A stretch of DNA of 64,000 bases from an uncultured Bacteroidales bacterium. GTDB taxonomy: Bacteria; Bacteroidota; Bacteroidia; Bacteroidales; F082. Made by a program: the position numbers and the translations under genes. Below, in pieces: positions 9,004-17,704 of the stretch. Every line of letters begins with the position of its first letter. Positions within the stretch are counted from its first letter, which is position 1. The DNA is taken from contig CALBNV010000066.1 of the NCBI GenBank assembly GCA_937896895.1, positions 1 through 64,000 on the forward strand. Direction: 5' to 3'. The notes beneath the pieces were generated by a model. That model had not been told where the DNA came from, did no database searches, and saw nothing but the letters and a program-made list of their open reading frames with translations.

Positions 9004-10156
9004 TATGCAACATATTGATAATAAGAGAGTTCTGTTTATCGCCACGAATATCCCGACGGCCAAAAGGAAGTCCAACAAGGTTGTAATGACAATAGCACAT
9101 AAGCTGTCTGCGAGTTTCGGCATCTCCGTTTTGCACCCGTCGGAAATGGCACCTTTCCCGTTAAATCTTTTTAAAAAATACAAAAACCTCTCTGGCTCAA
9201 GGCCTTGGAATGATGATGATATACTTGTTAAACCTCTGAAATACATAAGGTTACCTGGGCGAAGATTGTCGTTTCTGTTGCTTCCGTTTTTTAAACGTAA
9301 AATAAAAAAATATTTAGAAACGGAAGAGATGCCTTGTCTCACGCATTCACATTATGTGATGCCGGATGGCTATTTCTCATATGTGTTGAAGCGGCAATGT
9401 GGAATTCCGTACGTCATCTCTTTCCGTGATTCTGACATAAAATTTTTGGAACTTGACGACAAATGTAAGGTGAAAAAGATGACCGTCGAAGTGCTGGAAA
9501 ACGCCGATAGTGTTGTGGTTCATAATGTTGCACATCAAGCGTTTCTGAAGTCATTTGGCATTGATAGTGAAGTTGTTTCGCACGGCATTGAGAAATCTTT
9601 TTTGCAGGAAAAAGATGAAATGAGCCCAAAGACGGAGATTACGGTGACAGTCGTTTCGGGATTTATCAAAAGGAAAAACATCGATTGGGTCATCAATGCG
9701 ATAAAATCATACAACGGTGTTAAAACTGTCAGATTGAACATCATCGGCGAAGGCGAACTTGCCGGTGAACTGAAAAATCTTGCCGGAGATTGCAAAAACA
9801 TAAACTTTATGGGGCAGATGAGCCACGATGATGTCGGGAAATCTCTTTATGGCTCTGACATTTTTGCTCTGCCGAGTTACCACGAGACACTCGGACTGGT
9901 GTATCTTGAGGCCGCCGCGAAAGAAAACGCCGTGATTGCAATGAAAGACACCGGTGTCTGGGGCAATTATCAAGATGGTGAAGAAATGCTGTTTTGTGTT
10001 GATTATCAATCATTTGAAAAAATCTTACACGATTTGATTGACGATGATGATAAACGTATCTCTTTGTCAAAAAAGGCTTTTGAACGCACTCGAAGTGAAT
10101 ATACATGGGATGTCATAATCGAGAAATATAAAAAAATTTACGGAAATGTCTGTTAA
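8996..10156 (+). CDS. glycosyltransferase family 4 protein
   Basis: A 386-residue GT4-type transferase. HYVMPDGY and PYVISFRDSD belong to the N-terminal domain. The donor-binding domain shows VVSGFIKRKNIDWVI, LNIIGEGEL, and DIFALPSYHETLGLVYLEAAA, which contains the E-x7-E catalytic/nucleotide-binding pattern. The ATG at 8996 overlaps the upstream gene by eight bases; an alternative ATG at 9005 would remove the overlap and the choice is not decided by any visible ribosome-binding site. It ends 11 bases inside the next gene, so translational coupling is likely across the cluster. Donor and acceptor are unknown. Confidence 0.85.
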   Translation: MVDMQHIDNKRVLFIATNIPTAKRKSNKVVMTIAHKLSASFGISVLHPSEMAPFPLNLFKKYKNLSGSRPWNDDDILVKPLKYIRLPGRRLSFLLLPFFKRKIKKYLETEEMPCLTHSHYVMPDGYFSYVLKRQCGIPYVISFRDSDIKFLELDDKCKVKKMTVEVLENADSVVVHNVAHQAFLKSFGIDSEVVSHGIEKSFLQEKDEMSPKTEITVTVVSGFIKRKNIDWVINAIKSYNGVKTVRLNIIGEGELAGELKNLAGDCKNINFMGQMSHDDVGKSLYGSDIFALPSYHETLGLVYLEAAAKENAVIAMKDTGVWGNYQDGEEMLFCVDYQSFEKILHDLIDDDDKRISLSKKAFERTRSEYTWDVIIEKYKKIYGNVC

Positions 10157-11102
10157 CTCTTTGAAATACAATAAGAAAATTGCTCTCGTAACGCATGTCA
10201 TCAAGGAAAGGATAATGTTGCTGAAGTATTATCGCTTGTTTGCAAAAAGTCGTGGCGGGAACATGATTGTTTCACGTTTCGACTCACGAAGAATGGGTTA
10301 CGGGTTGAACGACAGGTTGAAATCGATTGTTTCGATGTACGCGCTTTCAAAGGTTTTGAGGGCGGAGTTCAAATGCGAGTTTACGCATCCGTTCAACCTT
10401 GCCGATTATCTGGTGCCGAACAAATACAATTGGCTTCAGGAAAAAGACGAGATTAATCAGTCTTTTTGTGGGACGAAGGTGATTATCGCGCAGGGAGAGC
10501 CGAGTGTCGGCAGAATTATTCGGAGTTTCTCAAGAAAAAGACAGCTTCACGTTTATGCCAATCGAGACTATCTTGATGAGATTAACAGCATTTTCGGCGA
10601 GCATTTCATCTGGGGCGATTTGTTCAATGAATTGTTCAAACCATCGGAATTATTACAGAATAATCTAAAAAAGTATTCATTTTCAGAAGGTTACATTGCT
10701 TGTGCATTCCGCTTCCGGTCAATTCTCGGTGATTTTGATGACGGCAACTGTGCTGTTCTGAATGAGGATGAGAAAGAAAGACTCATAAAACTCTTGAAAG
10801 ACAAAATCATAGAATTGAGGGAGACATCACAAAAGAAAGTGTTTGTTACGTCCGACAGTCAGAAGTTTCTGTCGATGCTTGATGGTCTGGACGATGTTTT
10901 CACCAACGAGGGACGGATTGTGCATATCGACAATGTCGCAACATCTGATGACAATGCGTATTTGCGGACGTTCATGGACTATTACATGCTTGCCAATTCG
11001 GAGCATATATACAGCATCGGCACGCCGCAGATGTACAGAAGTCAGTTTCACGAATATGCCGCAAAACTGAATGGCATCCCGTTTGAGCGAATAGAACTTT
11101 GA
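10146..11102 (+). CDS. putative glycosyltransferase, fucosyltransferase-like fold
   Basis: A 318-residue protein without signal or membrane segments. The early MGYGLNDRLKSIVSMYALSKVL stretch resembles the 'GxGN/DRL' nucleotide-binding start of the NodZ/FUT8/POFUT group. The C-terminal KVFVTSDSQKFL and DYYMLANSEHIYSIG..MYRSQFHEYAA segments fit the later conserved motifs of that group (the 'D..lLs.S..i.....S.Fs..A' pattern). It overlaps the preceding GT4 gene and ends the cluster. A fucosyltransferase-like role is an inference from weak motif similarity; another GT-B enzyme is possible. A GH29 fucosidase lies 38 kb away, with no direct link. Confidence 0.5.
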   Translation: MSVNSLKYNKKIALVTHVIKERIMLLKYYRLFAKSRGGNMIVSRFDSRRMGYGLNDRLKSIVSMYALSKVLRAEFKCEFTHPFNLADYLVPNKYNWLQEKDEINQSFCGTKVIIAQGEPSVGRIIRSFSRKRQLHVYANRDYLDEINSIFGEHFIWGDLFNELFKPSELLQNNLKKYSFSEGYIACAFRFRSILGDFDDGNCAVLNEDEKERLIKLLKDKIIELRETSQKKVFVTSDSQKFLSMLDGLDDVFTNEGRIVHIDNVATSDDNAYLRTFMDYYMLANSEHIYSIGTPQMYRSQFHEYAAKLNGIPFERIEL

Positions 11103-11176
11103 TGTTATATTTCTTTTTGTCGGTGACGGTCTTGGAAATGCTTTTTCGTTACCGGCAACTCATGCATAAACGTGTA

Positions 11177-12286
11177 TTACTTGTTCAATGCGTTTATGAC
11201 CGCCTTTTCGATCTCTTCGCCACGGATGCCACGGTCGATGATGATGCCGTCTTCCCCGACAAGCATAATCTCAGGAATCCCGTTGAAACCGTAAATCTCG
11301 GATGCAATATTCGCTGTATCAATGACTTGAGGATATTTTATTCCAAGCTGATCGACCATTGCCGCATGTTTGTCAATCTGGTCCCAGACATCAACGCCGA
11401 CAACAACAAGGCCTTGACCGGCATATTTTTCGTGAATCCTGATGAGGTTTTCCTTTATTTCCTGCTTGCACGGGCTGCACCACGAAGCCCAGAAATCGAC
11501 GATTGCCAGCTTCCCGCCGATGACATCACTCAACTTGCCAATTTCCTTGGTTTTGAAGTTAATACATTCAAAATCAACATATTGTTTGCCTTCTGATGTC
11601 GCTTCATTGGCGATAAGTCTGGCGATTTCCGCATTGAGTCTCTTGTCGTCCTTCACTATTGAGCCTTCTGCATCACGGCAGTTAACCAACTGTTCTACAG
11701 TAGGTTCCGATTCGAGAAGCTCCGAAATGGCATATCTTGCAAGCATTTGATCTTTGAATTCCATGAACATCTTTTCTGATGCAACGTTGGATTTCTCGAC
11801 AAAACTCTCATATAATTCATCAAAACGATTCGAGATGCTGTCTCTAAATTCTTGATTGTCAGAGGCGTAATATAGTTCGATGATTTTTGAGCTTTCTTCC
11901 TGATACGCTTTCAAACCAGTTTCCGCATAGAATGCCGAGAGGCGGTCGTTCATCGGAGTGCCCGACAAGACATGGTCTGAAACATTGACGTTGATTTTAC
12001 CTGGTTCGAGAATTAACGCCATGCCGTTGCGTCTGTCGCCGATGAATGCGACAATGGCGTTGCTCAATGTATCCTCAAATACAAATTTTCCATCATTAAC
12101 AATCGCTGAATCAATTGGTTGCGGATTGCGTGAATAAACCTTCGCATAGTCGAACATATAAATTGAAGAGCCGTTTTCGACACCTTCAATCTGTCCGTTG
12201 ACCACGTATTTGTTTGTGTTTTTATTTCCGCATGAGAATGCGATGACGGCAATGGCTGCGAATAATAATGTTTTGATTGCTTTCAT
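11177..12286 (-). CDS. TlpA-like thioredoxin lipoprotein with DUF4369-type N-domain
   Basis: A 369-residue exported thiol-disulfide protein. A lipobox (AVIAFSC) follows the signal. The N-terminal part, about residues 25-115 (YVVNGQIEGVENGSSIYMF ... GKFVFEDT), is the DUF4369-like domain often fused to such proteins. A helical linker follows, and the C-terminal thioredoxin domain contains VDFWASWCSPC (Trp269, Cys270, Cys273) and the cis-Pro GIPEIMLV. It probably reduces or isomerises periplasmic disulfides, possibly in respiratory protein maturation; no partner is evident. The ATG at 12286 is chosen over an in-frame TTG at 12298. It lies downstream of the atp operon but is separated from it by a terminator. 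Confidence 0.85.
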   Translation of the reverse strand: MKAIKTLLFAAIAVIAFSCGNKNTNKYVVNGQIEGVENGSSIYMFDYAKVYSRNPQPIDSAIVNDGKFVFEDTLSNAIVAFIGDRRNGMALILEPGKINVNVSDHVLSGTPMNDRLSAFYAETGLKAYQEESSKIIELYYASDNQEFRDSISNRFDELYESFVEKSNVASEKMFMEFKDQMLARYAISELLESEPTVEQLVNCRDAEGSIVKDDKRLNAEIARLIANEATSEGKQYVDFECINFKTKEIGKLSDVIGGKLAIVDFWASWCSPCKQEIKENLIRIHEKYAGQGLVVVGVDVWDQIDKHAAMVDQLGIKYPQVIDTANIASEIYGFNGIPEIMLVGEDGIIIDRGIRGEEIEKAVINALNK

Positions 12287-12352
12287 ATTTGTTTTCAATT
12301 AGTTATGAATAATTTTCAAGAATATATGATTTTAATTATCATCTTCAAAAAA

Positions 12353-12382
12353 GCGCGAAACAAGTATGAACCCGCTTCGCGC
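12353..12382 (-). terminator. rho-independent terminator after atpG
   Basis: On the minus strand GCGCGAA and TTCGCGC form a 7-bp GC-rich stem followed by TTTTTT. It lies 30 bp past the atpG stop and should end the ATP synthase transcript before the TlpA-like gene. Confidence 0.75.
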
Positions 12383-12413
12383 CCTTTTAACTTTCAACTT
12401 TATGACTTTCAAC

Positions 12414-13310
12414 TTAAAGTGCATTCGCGCCGCCGACGATCTCGATGATTTCGTTGGTGATTGCCGTCTGACGCGCCTTGTTGTAAGTCAGGTTCAGCTC
12501 CTTCAGCAGCTCCGACGCGTTGTCGGTGGCCTTGGTCATCGAGACCATCCTCGCGCCGTGCTCCGAGGTGAAGCTGTCGAGCAATATCTTGAAAACCTGC
12601 AACTTGAGCGATTTCGGAACCAAAGTCTCGAGAATCTCTTTCTTTGAAGGCTGGAAAATGTATTCGACATCGCTCTTTGTCTTCCTCTCGGTTTGAGTTT
12701 CCGCTTTGTTGACAATCGGCAGGAATTGCTCTTTCACGAGAATCTGGCTTCCGGCGTTCTTGAACTGATTGTAAACGAATATGATACGGTCATATTTCCC
12801 GTTCACGAAGTCATTCATCAGCTGTTCGGCGAAAGGCAGCGTGTTGTCGTACGTCAGGTTGTCAAGAATCTCGAACATCGGCTCTAAAAGCGGGTACTTC
12901 TTGAATTTCAACGTCTCATAGACTTTCTTGCTGACGCACAGGATATCGACATTGCCTTTGTCGAACTGTGTCTGATAGTTCTCCTTGATGAAACTCACCG
13001 TCTCGCGGATCACCGTCGCGTTGAACACGCCGCACAAACCCTTGTTCGAAGCCACCGGGATGATGAGGATCTTCTCGTCTTCCACGTGTTCCTTGTGGAT
13101 TTTCGCATAGACTCCCTCGTTGGAGCCTTGCAGCGACGACGAGAGGTCCTGCATTATCTCGCTGAGTTTCGAGGCGTATGGACGGAGTGACATTATCGCG
13201 TTCTGCGACTTGCGCAGCTTCGACGCCGACACCATCTTCATCGCCGACGTTATCTGCATCGTCGAGTCCACCGAGGCGATTCGTGTTCTGACTTCTTTTA
13301 GGTTCGCCAT
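12414..13310 (-). CDS. atpG: ATP synthase F1 subunit gamma
   Basis: Central rotor shaft of F1 that couples proton flow to catalysis. The 298-residue protein has the conserved N-terminus MANLKEVRTRIASVDSTMQI with TSAMKMVSASKL, and the C-terminal signature EHGARMVSMTKATDNA plus LTYNKARQTAITNEIIEIV. Length is normal for Bacteroidota. It is the last gene of the atpBEFHAG operon, nine bases after the atpA stop, and is followed by a terminator. Confidence 0.97.
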   Translation of the reverse strand: MANLKEVRTRIASVDSTMQITSAMKMVSASKLRKSQNAIMSLRPYASKLSEIMQDLSSSLQGSNEGVYAKIHKEHVEDEKILIIPVASNKGLCGVFNATVIRETVSFIKENYQTQFDKGNVDILCVSKKVYETLKFKKYPLLEPMFEILDNLTYDNTLPFAEQLMNDFVNGKYDRIIFVYNQFKNAGSQILVKEQFLPIVNKAETQTERKTKSDVEYIFQPSKKEILETLVPKSLKLQVFKILLDSFTSEHGARMVSMTKATDNASELLKELNLTYNKARQTAITNEIIEIVGGANAL

Positions 13311-13318
13311 AGCTTGAT

Positions 13319-14905
13319 TTATTTCTTGGTCATCAGTTCGATGATCTCATTGGCGGCCTTCTTCAGCACAGCCGTGATTTCATCGGTGTATTTGCCGGCC
13401 TTGATCTCGGCCATCGTCTCCTTGTGAGATGTGTTGAGCAGGTCGAGGTATTTCTTCTCGAACTCCGCCACGTTCTCGGGCTGTATCTTCCTGAGGAGGT
13501 TGTTGACGCCGCAGTAGATGATGGCGACTTCCTCTTCAACCTTCAGCGGTGACGACTGTGGCTGTATGAGTATCTGCACGTTACGGCGGCCTTTGTCGAG
13601 CACGGCCTGTGTCGCGGCGTCAAGGTCGGAGCCGAACTTGGAGAACGCCTCAAGCTCGCGGAACTGTGCCTGGTCGAGCTTCAGTGTGCCTGCGACTTTC
13701 TTCATCGACTTGATCTGTGCCTTGCCGCCGACGCGCGACACCGAGATGCCGACGTTGATGGCCGGACGGATGCCCGCGTTGAAGAGGTTGGTCTCCAGAA
13801 AGATCTGTCCGTCGGTGATGGAGATGACGTTTGTCGGGATGTATGCCGACACGTCACCAGCCTGTGTCTCGATGATTGGGAGGGCTGTCAGTGAGCCGCC
13901 GCCCTTGACTTTGTCTTTCAGACTGGCCGGGAGGTCGTTCATCTTCGCCGCGATCTCGTCGTTGTTGATGATCTTGGCTGCTCTTTCGAGGAGACGTGAG
14001 TGCAGGTAGAACACGTCGCCAGGGTAGGCCTCACGTCCTGGCGGTCTGCGGAGGAGCAGGGATACTTCGCGGTAAGCCACGGCTTGTTTCGACAGGTCGT
14101 CGTAGATGATGAGCGCCGAGCGGCCCGTGTCGCGGAAGTATTCGCCGATGGCCGCGCCAGCGAACGGTGCGTAGTACTGCATCGCCGCTGTGTCGGACGC
14201 TGTGGCGGCCACCACTATGGTGTATGGAAGTGCGCCGTGGTCTTCGAGGTTCTGCACTATGTTCGCGACGGTCGAGCCTTTCTGTCCGATTGCGACATAG
14301 ATGCAATAGACGGGTTCTCCTTTGTCGTAGAATTCCTTCTGGTTGATGATGGTGTCGATGGCGATGGCTGTCTTGCCTGTCTGTCGGTCGCCGATGATGA
14401 GCTCGCGCTGTCCGCGTCCGATTGGGATCATGGCGTCAACGGCCTTGATGCCGGTCTGTAGAGGCTCATCGACAGGCTTGCGGAAGATGACGCCCGGAGC
14501 CTTGCGTTCGAGAGGCATCTCTACTGTCTCGCCTTTTATCTCGCCCTTGCCATCGATCGGGTTGCCGAGGGTGTTGATGACACGGCCGAGCATCCCCTCG
14601 CCGACATTGACTGACGCGATGCGGCGCGTGCACACCACGGTGTCGCCCTCGTTGATGTCGCCTGCGTCGTTGAGAAGCACGACGCCGACATTGTCTTCCT
14701 CAAGGTTCAGCACGATGCCCATGACACCGTTTTTCTCGAACTCGACGAGCTCTCCGGCCTCCGCGTCCCTCATGCCATAGACACGCGCCACGCCGTCGCC
14801 GACGTTGAGCACGGTGCCCTTGACATCAAGTGTCGCCTTGTTGTCGAAGTTGGTCAACTCATCAAGCAGTATTGCTGATACTTCAGCGGGTTTAATTTTT
14901 CCCAT
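13319..14905 (-). CDS. atpA: ATP synthase F1 subunit alpha
   Basis: Non-catalytic nucleotide-binding subunit of the F1 hexamer. At 528 residues it is slightly longer than the roughly 500-510 common elsewhere. The Walker A region [13 protein letters not shown], the [12 protein letters not shown] segment, [17 protein letters not shown] and the family signature around [29 protein letters not shown] with the conserved arginine region ISVSRVGG are all present. It lies between atpH (35 bp) and atpG (8 bp). The partner catalytic beta subunit (atpD) is not in this operon. Confidence 0.98.
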   Translation of the reverse strand: MGKIKPAEVSAILLDELTNFDNKATLDVKGTVLNVGDGVARVYGMRDAEAGELVEFEKNGVMGIVLNLEEDNVGVVLLNDAGDINEGDTVVCTRRIASVNVGEGMLGRVINTLGNPIDGKGEIKGETVEMPLERKAPGVIFRKPVDEPLQTGIKAVDAMIPIGRGQRELIIGDRQTGKTAIAIDTIINQKEFYDKGEPVYCIYVAIGQKGSTVANIVQNLEDHGALPYTIVVAATASDTAAMQYYAPFAGAAIGEYFRDTGRSALIIYDDLSKQAVAYREVSLLLRRPPGREAYPGDVFYLHSRLLERAAKIINNDEIAAKMNDLPASLKDKVKGGGSLTALPIIETQAGDVSAYIPTNVISITDGQIFLETNLFNAGIRPAINVGISVSRVGGKAQIKSMKKVAGTLKLDQAQFRELEAFSKFGSDLDAATQAVLDKGRRNVQILIQPQSSPLKVEEEVAIIYCGVNNLLRKIQPENVAEFEKKYLDLLNTSHKETMAEIKAGKYTDEITAVLKKAANEIIELMTKK

Positions 14906-14940
14906 ATTTTATTTTTGTCTGATTATCAAACTGTTAATTA

Positions 14941-15498
14941 TCAATATCCTTTAACATAAAGATTCTCTGCGAATATCTTCGACAGGCTCTTCAGTTTCGT
15001 CCTGACACTCGCGTCATAAACGTAGTCGCCTCGGCGGATGATGAACCCTCCGATGATACTCTTGTCAATATCATTGACAATCTGAATGTTACCCTTAACG
15101 ACATCTTTGACGAAATAGAGGAACTTCTGCGTCATCGTCTCGTCAATCCTGACAGCCGTGGTGATTGTCACCACCGCGATGTTGTTGTATTCGTTGTACA
15201 GTTCGCGGTATTGCTCATAGATGTCGGCGATGATGTCGGAACGGTTCTTGTCAATCATCAGGCTGATGAAATTCAAGGTCTTGTCGGAGACATTGCCTCT
15301 GAATATACGCAGGAGGATGTCGTTTTTCTTTTTGTCGGTGATGAAAGGTTCAGACAGTATCCTGCGAAGCTCACGGCTCTCGTTGATTGTCTCGGATACG
15401 GTCTGCATATCCGACAGTCCCTCGTCCGTCATCTGGTTCCGGATGGCGTATTCGAGGTAGGCCTTGGCGTATCGACGTGTCAAAAGAGTGTCTTTCAT
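14941..15498 (-). CDS. atpH: ATP synthase F1 subunit delta
   Basis: Part of the peripheral stalk joining F1 to subunit b. The 185-residue protein begins with the usual RRYAKAYLEYA and has a helical N-domain (ETINESRELRRILSEPFI), and the C-terminal signature KSIIGGFIIRRGDYVYDASVRTKLKSL. It is 8 bp downstream of atpF and 35 bp upstream of atpA, in the normal operon order. Confidence 0.95.
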   Translation of the reverse strand: MKDTLLTRRYAKAYLEYAIRNQMTDEGLSDMQTVSETINESRELRRILSEPFITDKKKNDILLRIFRGNVSDKTLNFISLMIDKNRSDIIADIYEQYRELYNEYNNIAVVTITTAVRIDETMTQKFLYFVKDVVKGNIQIVNDIDKSIIGGFIIRRGDYVYDASVRTKLKSLSKIFAENLYVKGY

Positions 15499-15506
15499 GC
15501 TGCCTT

Positions 15507-16004
15507 TTATTTGTTGTTTTCCGTTTCCTTGATGATGCTCTCGATATAGTCGAGCTGTGCCTTGTCGCTATTGAGTTCTCTCTCAAGGATCTTCTCCGCC
15601 ACCTTTATTGAGATGTTGGCGATTTCGTTCTTGATCTCCGTCAATGCCGCTTTGCGTTCATTCTCAATGGTTTCCTTAGCGGAATCGACGATGCGGTTTG
15701 TCTCTTCCGTGGCTTTTGCCTTCGCGTCCTCGAGGATTTTGTCACGGGTGGCACGCGCCTCGGTGAGAATCTTGTCGCGTTCTTCGTGTGCTTCCTGGAG
15801 GATTTTCTCGTTGTCGGCCTGAAGCTGCCTCATCTCCTCGTGGGTGCGTTCGGCGAGCTCAAGGGCCTCGGTGATCTTCTCCTCGCGTTTCTTCAATGCG
15901 CTCCCGATGATTGGGAACGCCACTTTCGCGAGGATGATGAACACGATGCCGAATGCAAGCGTCATCCAGAATATCAACCCGATTTCAGGTTTTATGAGTT
16001 CCAT
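15507..16004 (-). CDS. atpF: ATP synthase F0 subunit b
   Basis: The 165-residue stator subunit has one N-terminal membrane helix (about residues 8-28, IGLIFWMTLAFGIVFIILAKVAF) and then a long charged coiled coil rich in Ala/Glu/Lys (for example ERTHEEMRQLQADNEKILQ and ATRDKILEDAKAKATEE), ending with KAQLDYIESIIKE. Length is typical. It is separated from atpE by 77 bp that contain a strong hairpin, and adjoins atpH. Confidence 0.96.
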   Translation of the reverse strand: MELIKPEIGLIFWMTLAFGIVFIILAKVAFPIIGSALKKREEKITEALELAERTHEEMRQLQADNEKILQEAHEERDKILTEARATRDKILEDAKAKATEETNRIVDSAKETIENERKAALTEIKNEIANISIKVAEKILERELNSDKAQLDYIESIIKETENNK

Positions 16005-16036
16005 TTTTTATTTTTTAAGTTTTACCTTCATTTTAA

Positions 16037-16073
16037 AATCTCAGATTGCAACCAACCGTTGCAACCTGAGATT
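16037..16073 (-). promoter_or_regulatory. strong hairpin between atpE and atpF
   Basis: Two 16-base arms (AATCTCAGATTGCAAC and GTTGCAACCTGAGATT) pair with a single A/C mismatch around a 5-base loop. It sits in the atpE-atpF gap with no clean T-run after it. It may protect the 3' end of an atpE-containing transcript or act as a partial terminator, which would fit the need for many c subunits per complex (inference). Confidence 0.6.
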
Positions 16074-16081
16074 GTCCGCTT

Positions 16082-16351
16082 TTAGGCGATGGCGATGAGC
16101 AGGCAGACGACCACAGAGAAAAGTGCCACACCCTCGATGAGTGCTGCCGAGATGATCATGCTGGTCTGGATGCTGCCAGCCGCTTCAGGCTGACGTGCCA
16201 TTGATTCCAACGCGCTGCTGCCGATCTTGCCGATGCCGAGCGCCGCGCCGATTGTTGCGATACCTGCCGCAAGACCTGCACCCATCTTTGCCAACGGGGC
16301 CAGGTCAGCCGCCGCTTTTGCTACTTCTTGTAACATGACTAATAATGACAT
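16082..16351 (-). CDS. atpE: ATP synthase F0 subunit c
   Basis: The 89-residue proteolipid forms the membrane rotor ring. Two hydrophobic helices flank the polar loop ARQPEA (residues 52-57). The essential carboxylate is Glu73 in AALIEGVALF. Helix 1 lacks the Gln of the known Na+ signature, and Glu73 is followed by Gly rather than Ser/Thr, which argues for proton coupling (inference). The ATG at 16351 follows a purine-rich leader made of repeated TAAAGAG words between atpB and atpE on the minus strand. Confidence 0.96.
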   Translation of the reverse strand: MSLLVMLQEVAKAAADLAPLAKMGAGLAAGIATIGAALGIGKIGSSALESMARQPEAAGSIQTSMIISAALIEGVALFSVVVCLLIAIA

Positions 16352-16440
16352 AATTTATAGTTTTTAAAGTTTAAAAGTTCAAATTTTTTAAAAGTTATGC
16401 GTCATCTTCCTTTACTCTTTACTCTTTACTCTCTACTCTT

Positions 16441-17559
16441 TCATCCATGATGCTCCTCTTTGCATGCCATCCCGAAATACAACGCTGACAACAGTGTGAA
16501 GACGTATGCCTGGATGTATGCGACCAAAAGTTCAAGCACATCGACGAAGATGATGAAGACTAATGACAGCACCGACGCTCCGGCGCCCCATGCCGCACCC
16601 ATCTGCCCGAGGATGAAAATCATGCTGATGAAACCTAACACGACGATATGCCCCGCCGTGATGTTCGCGAAAAGACGTATCGCGAGGACCAGCGGCTTCG
16701 TCAGACAACCCACGAACTCGATTATGGGCATCAGCGGAATCGGGAGCTTCAGGAAGACCGGCACTCCCGGCGTGTTGAACACATCCTTGAAATACTCCTT
16801 GCTTCCGAACACATTCGTGATTATGAATGTGAACGCCGCTAAGACGGCTGTCACCGCGATGTTTCCGGTGATGTTCGCGCCGAACGGGAAGAACGGAATC
16901 AGTCCCAAAAGGTTGTTGATGAAAATGAAAAAGAACACCGTTATTAAATAAGGTGTATATCTGTCAACATGTTTCTCGTCGATGGATTTTCTCGCGATGT
17001 CGTCGCGGACGTACACAAACAGCATCTCGAATAGCGACTGGAGTCCTTTCGGCGCCTTCTCGCCGCGCTTCTTGTACGCGTTCGCCACGATGAGGAACAG
17101 AGTGACCAACAACGTACACGAGATGAGAAGACCCAAAACATTCTTGGTGATAGAGATGTCTATCGGCCTGACTTGCTCATCTCCCTTGATAATCACAACT
17201 TTACCTTTGTATTTCCCTTCTTTGGGGATGGAGAAGACAACTTCATCGCCGCTGCCATTTTCGGTGACGGAATATGTGTCGCTGTGCTGGAAATGTTTCG
17301 ATGAGAATGCGTAGAGATGACCTTCGTTGTAAATGATAATCGGCAGGTTGACCGCAACGTGTTTACCTTTCCAAGTCAAGATATGCCATTGATATGAGTC
17401 GAGGATGTGCTCGAAAATCATCTCGCCTGCGTTGAATGGTTCCTCCGCCTTTTCTTGTTCTATCTCATCCGTCGCCGCACTTGCGTACGTGCAAAATTGC
17501 ATTCCGAAAATGAAACACATTAAAAATGAGATATTTATGACAAATTTACAGTTCTTCAT
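16441..17559 (-). CDS. atpB: ATP synthase F0 subunit a
   Basis: The 372-residue a subunit forms the proton half-channels. It carries a Bacteroidota-type N-terminal extension with a hydrophobic leader (NISFLMCFIFGMQFCTYASA) and a roughly 100-residue soluble region before the membrane part. Membrane helices include LLGLIPFFPFGANITGN and the helix with the essential arginine, LAIRLFANITAGHIVVLGF. An in-frame TTG lies six codons upstream; the ATG at 17559 is preferred. It is the first gene of the operon and is divergent from pheT. No atpI-like gene and no beta/epsilon genes precede it. Confidence 0.95.
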   Translation of the reverse strand: MKNCKFVINISFLMCFIFGMQFCTYASAATDEIEQEKAEEPFNAGEMIFEHILDSYQWHILTWKGKHVAVNLPIIIYNEGHLYAFSSKHFQHSDTYSVTENGSGDEVVFSIPKEGKYKGKVVIIKGDEQVRPIDISITKNVLGLLISCTLLVTLFLIVANAYKKRGEKAPKGLQSLFEMLFVYVRDDIARKSIDEKHVDRYTPYLITVFFFIFINNLLGLIPFFPFGANITGNIAVTAVLAAFTFIITNVFGSKEYFKDVFNTPGVPVFLKLPIPLMPIIEFVGCLTKPLVLAIRLFANITAGHIVVLGFISMIFILGQMGAAWGAGASVLSLVFIIFVDVLELLVAYIQAYVFTLLSALYFGMACKEEHHG

Positions 17560-17642
17560 TTTATAAAAAATTCTCAAAACATTTGAATTTGCAAGTTTAC
17601 AAATTATTTTTCAAATACATAACAAAAAAAACAAAAAAATGA

Positions 17643-17657
17643 CTGACATTTTGTCAG
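17643..17657. promoter_or_regulatory. CTGAC-N5-GTCAG inverted repeat in the atpB-pheT gap
   Basis: A perfect 5-bp inverted repeat around ATTTT lies eight bases upstream of the pheT -7 element, in the divergent intergenic region. It is placed where an operator could act, but it is short and could be chance. Confidence 0.3.
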
Positions 17658-17664
17658 AATTATG

Positions 17665-17672
17665 TATTTTTG
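17665..17672 (+). promoter_or_regulatory. Bacteroidota -7 element (TATTTTTG) for the pheT operon
   Basis: TATTTTTG followed by CACC lies 32 bp before the pheT ATG. No convincing -33 TTTG at the usual spacing was found. It probably drives pheT and the closely packed genes behind it. Confidence 0.6.
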
Positions 17673-17704
17673 CACCTCGTTAAAACGAAATAAATTTTTA
17701 GGAA

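Noticed and set aside
17560..17704. Promoter for the atp operon
   Set aside because: I looked for TAnnTTTG on the minus strand before atpB and found only near matches with wrong spacing, so no call was made.
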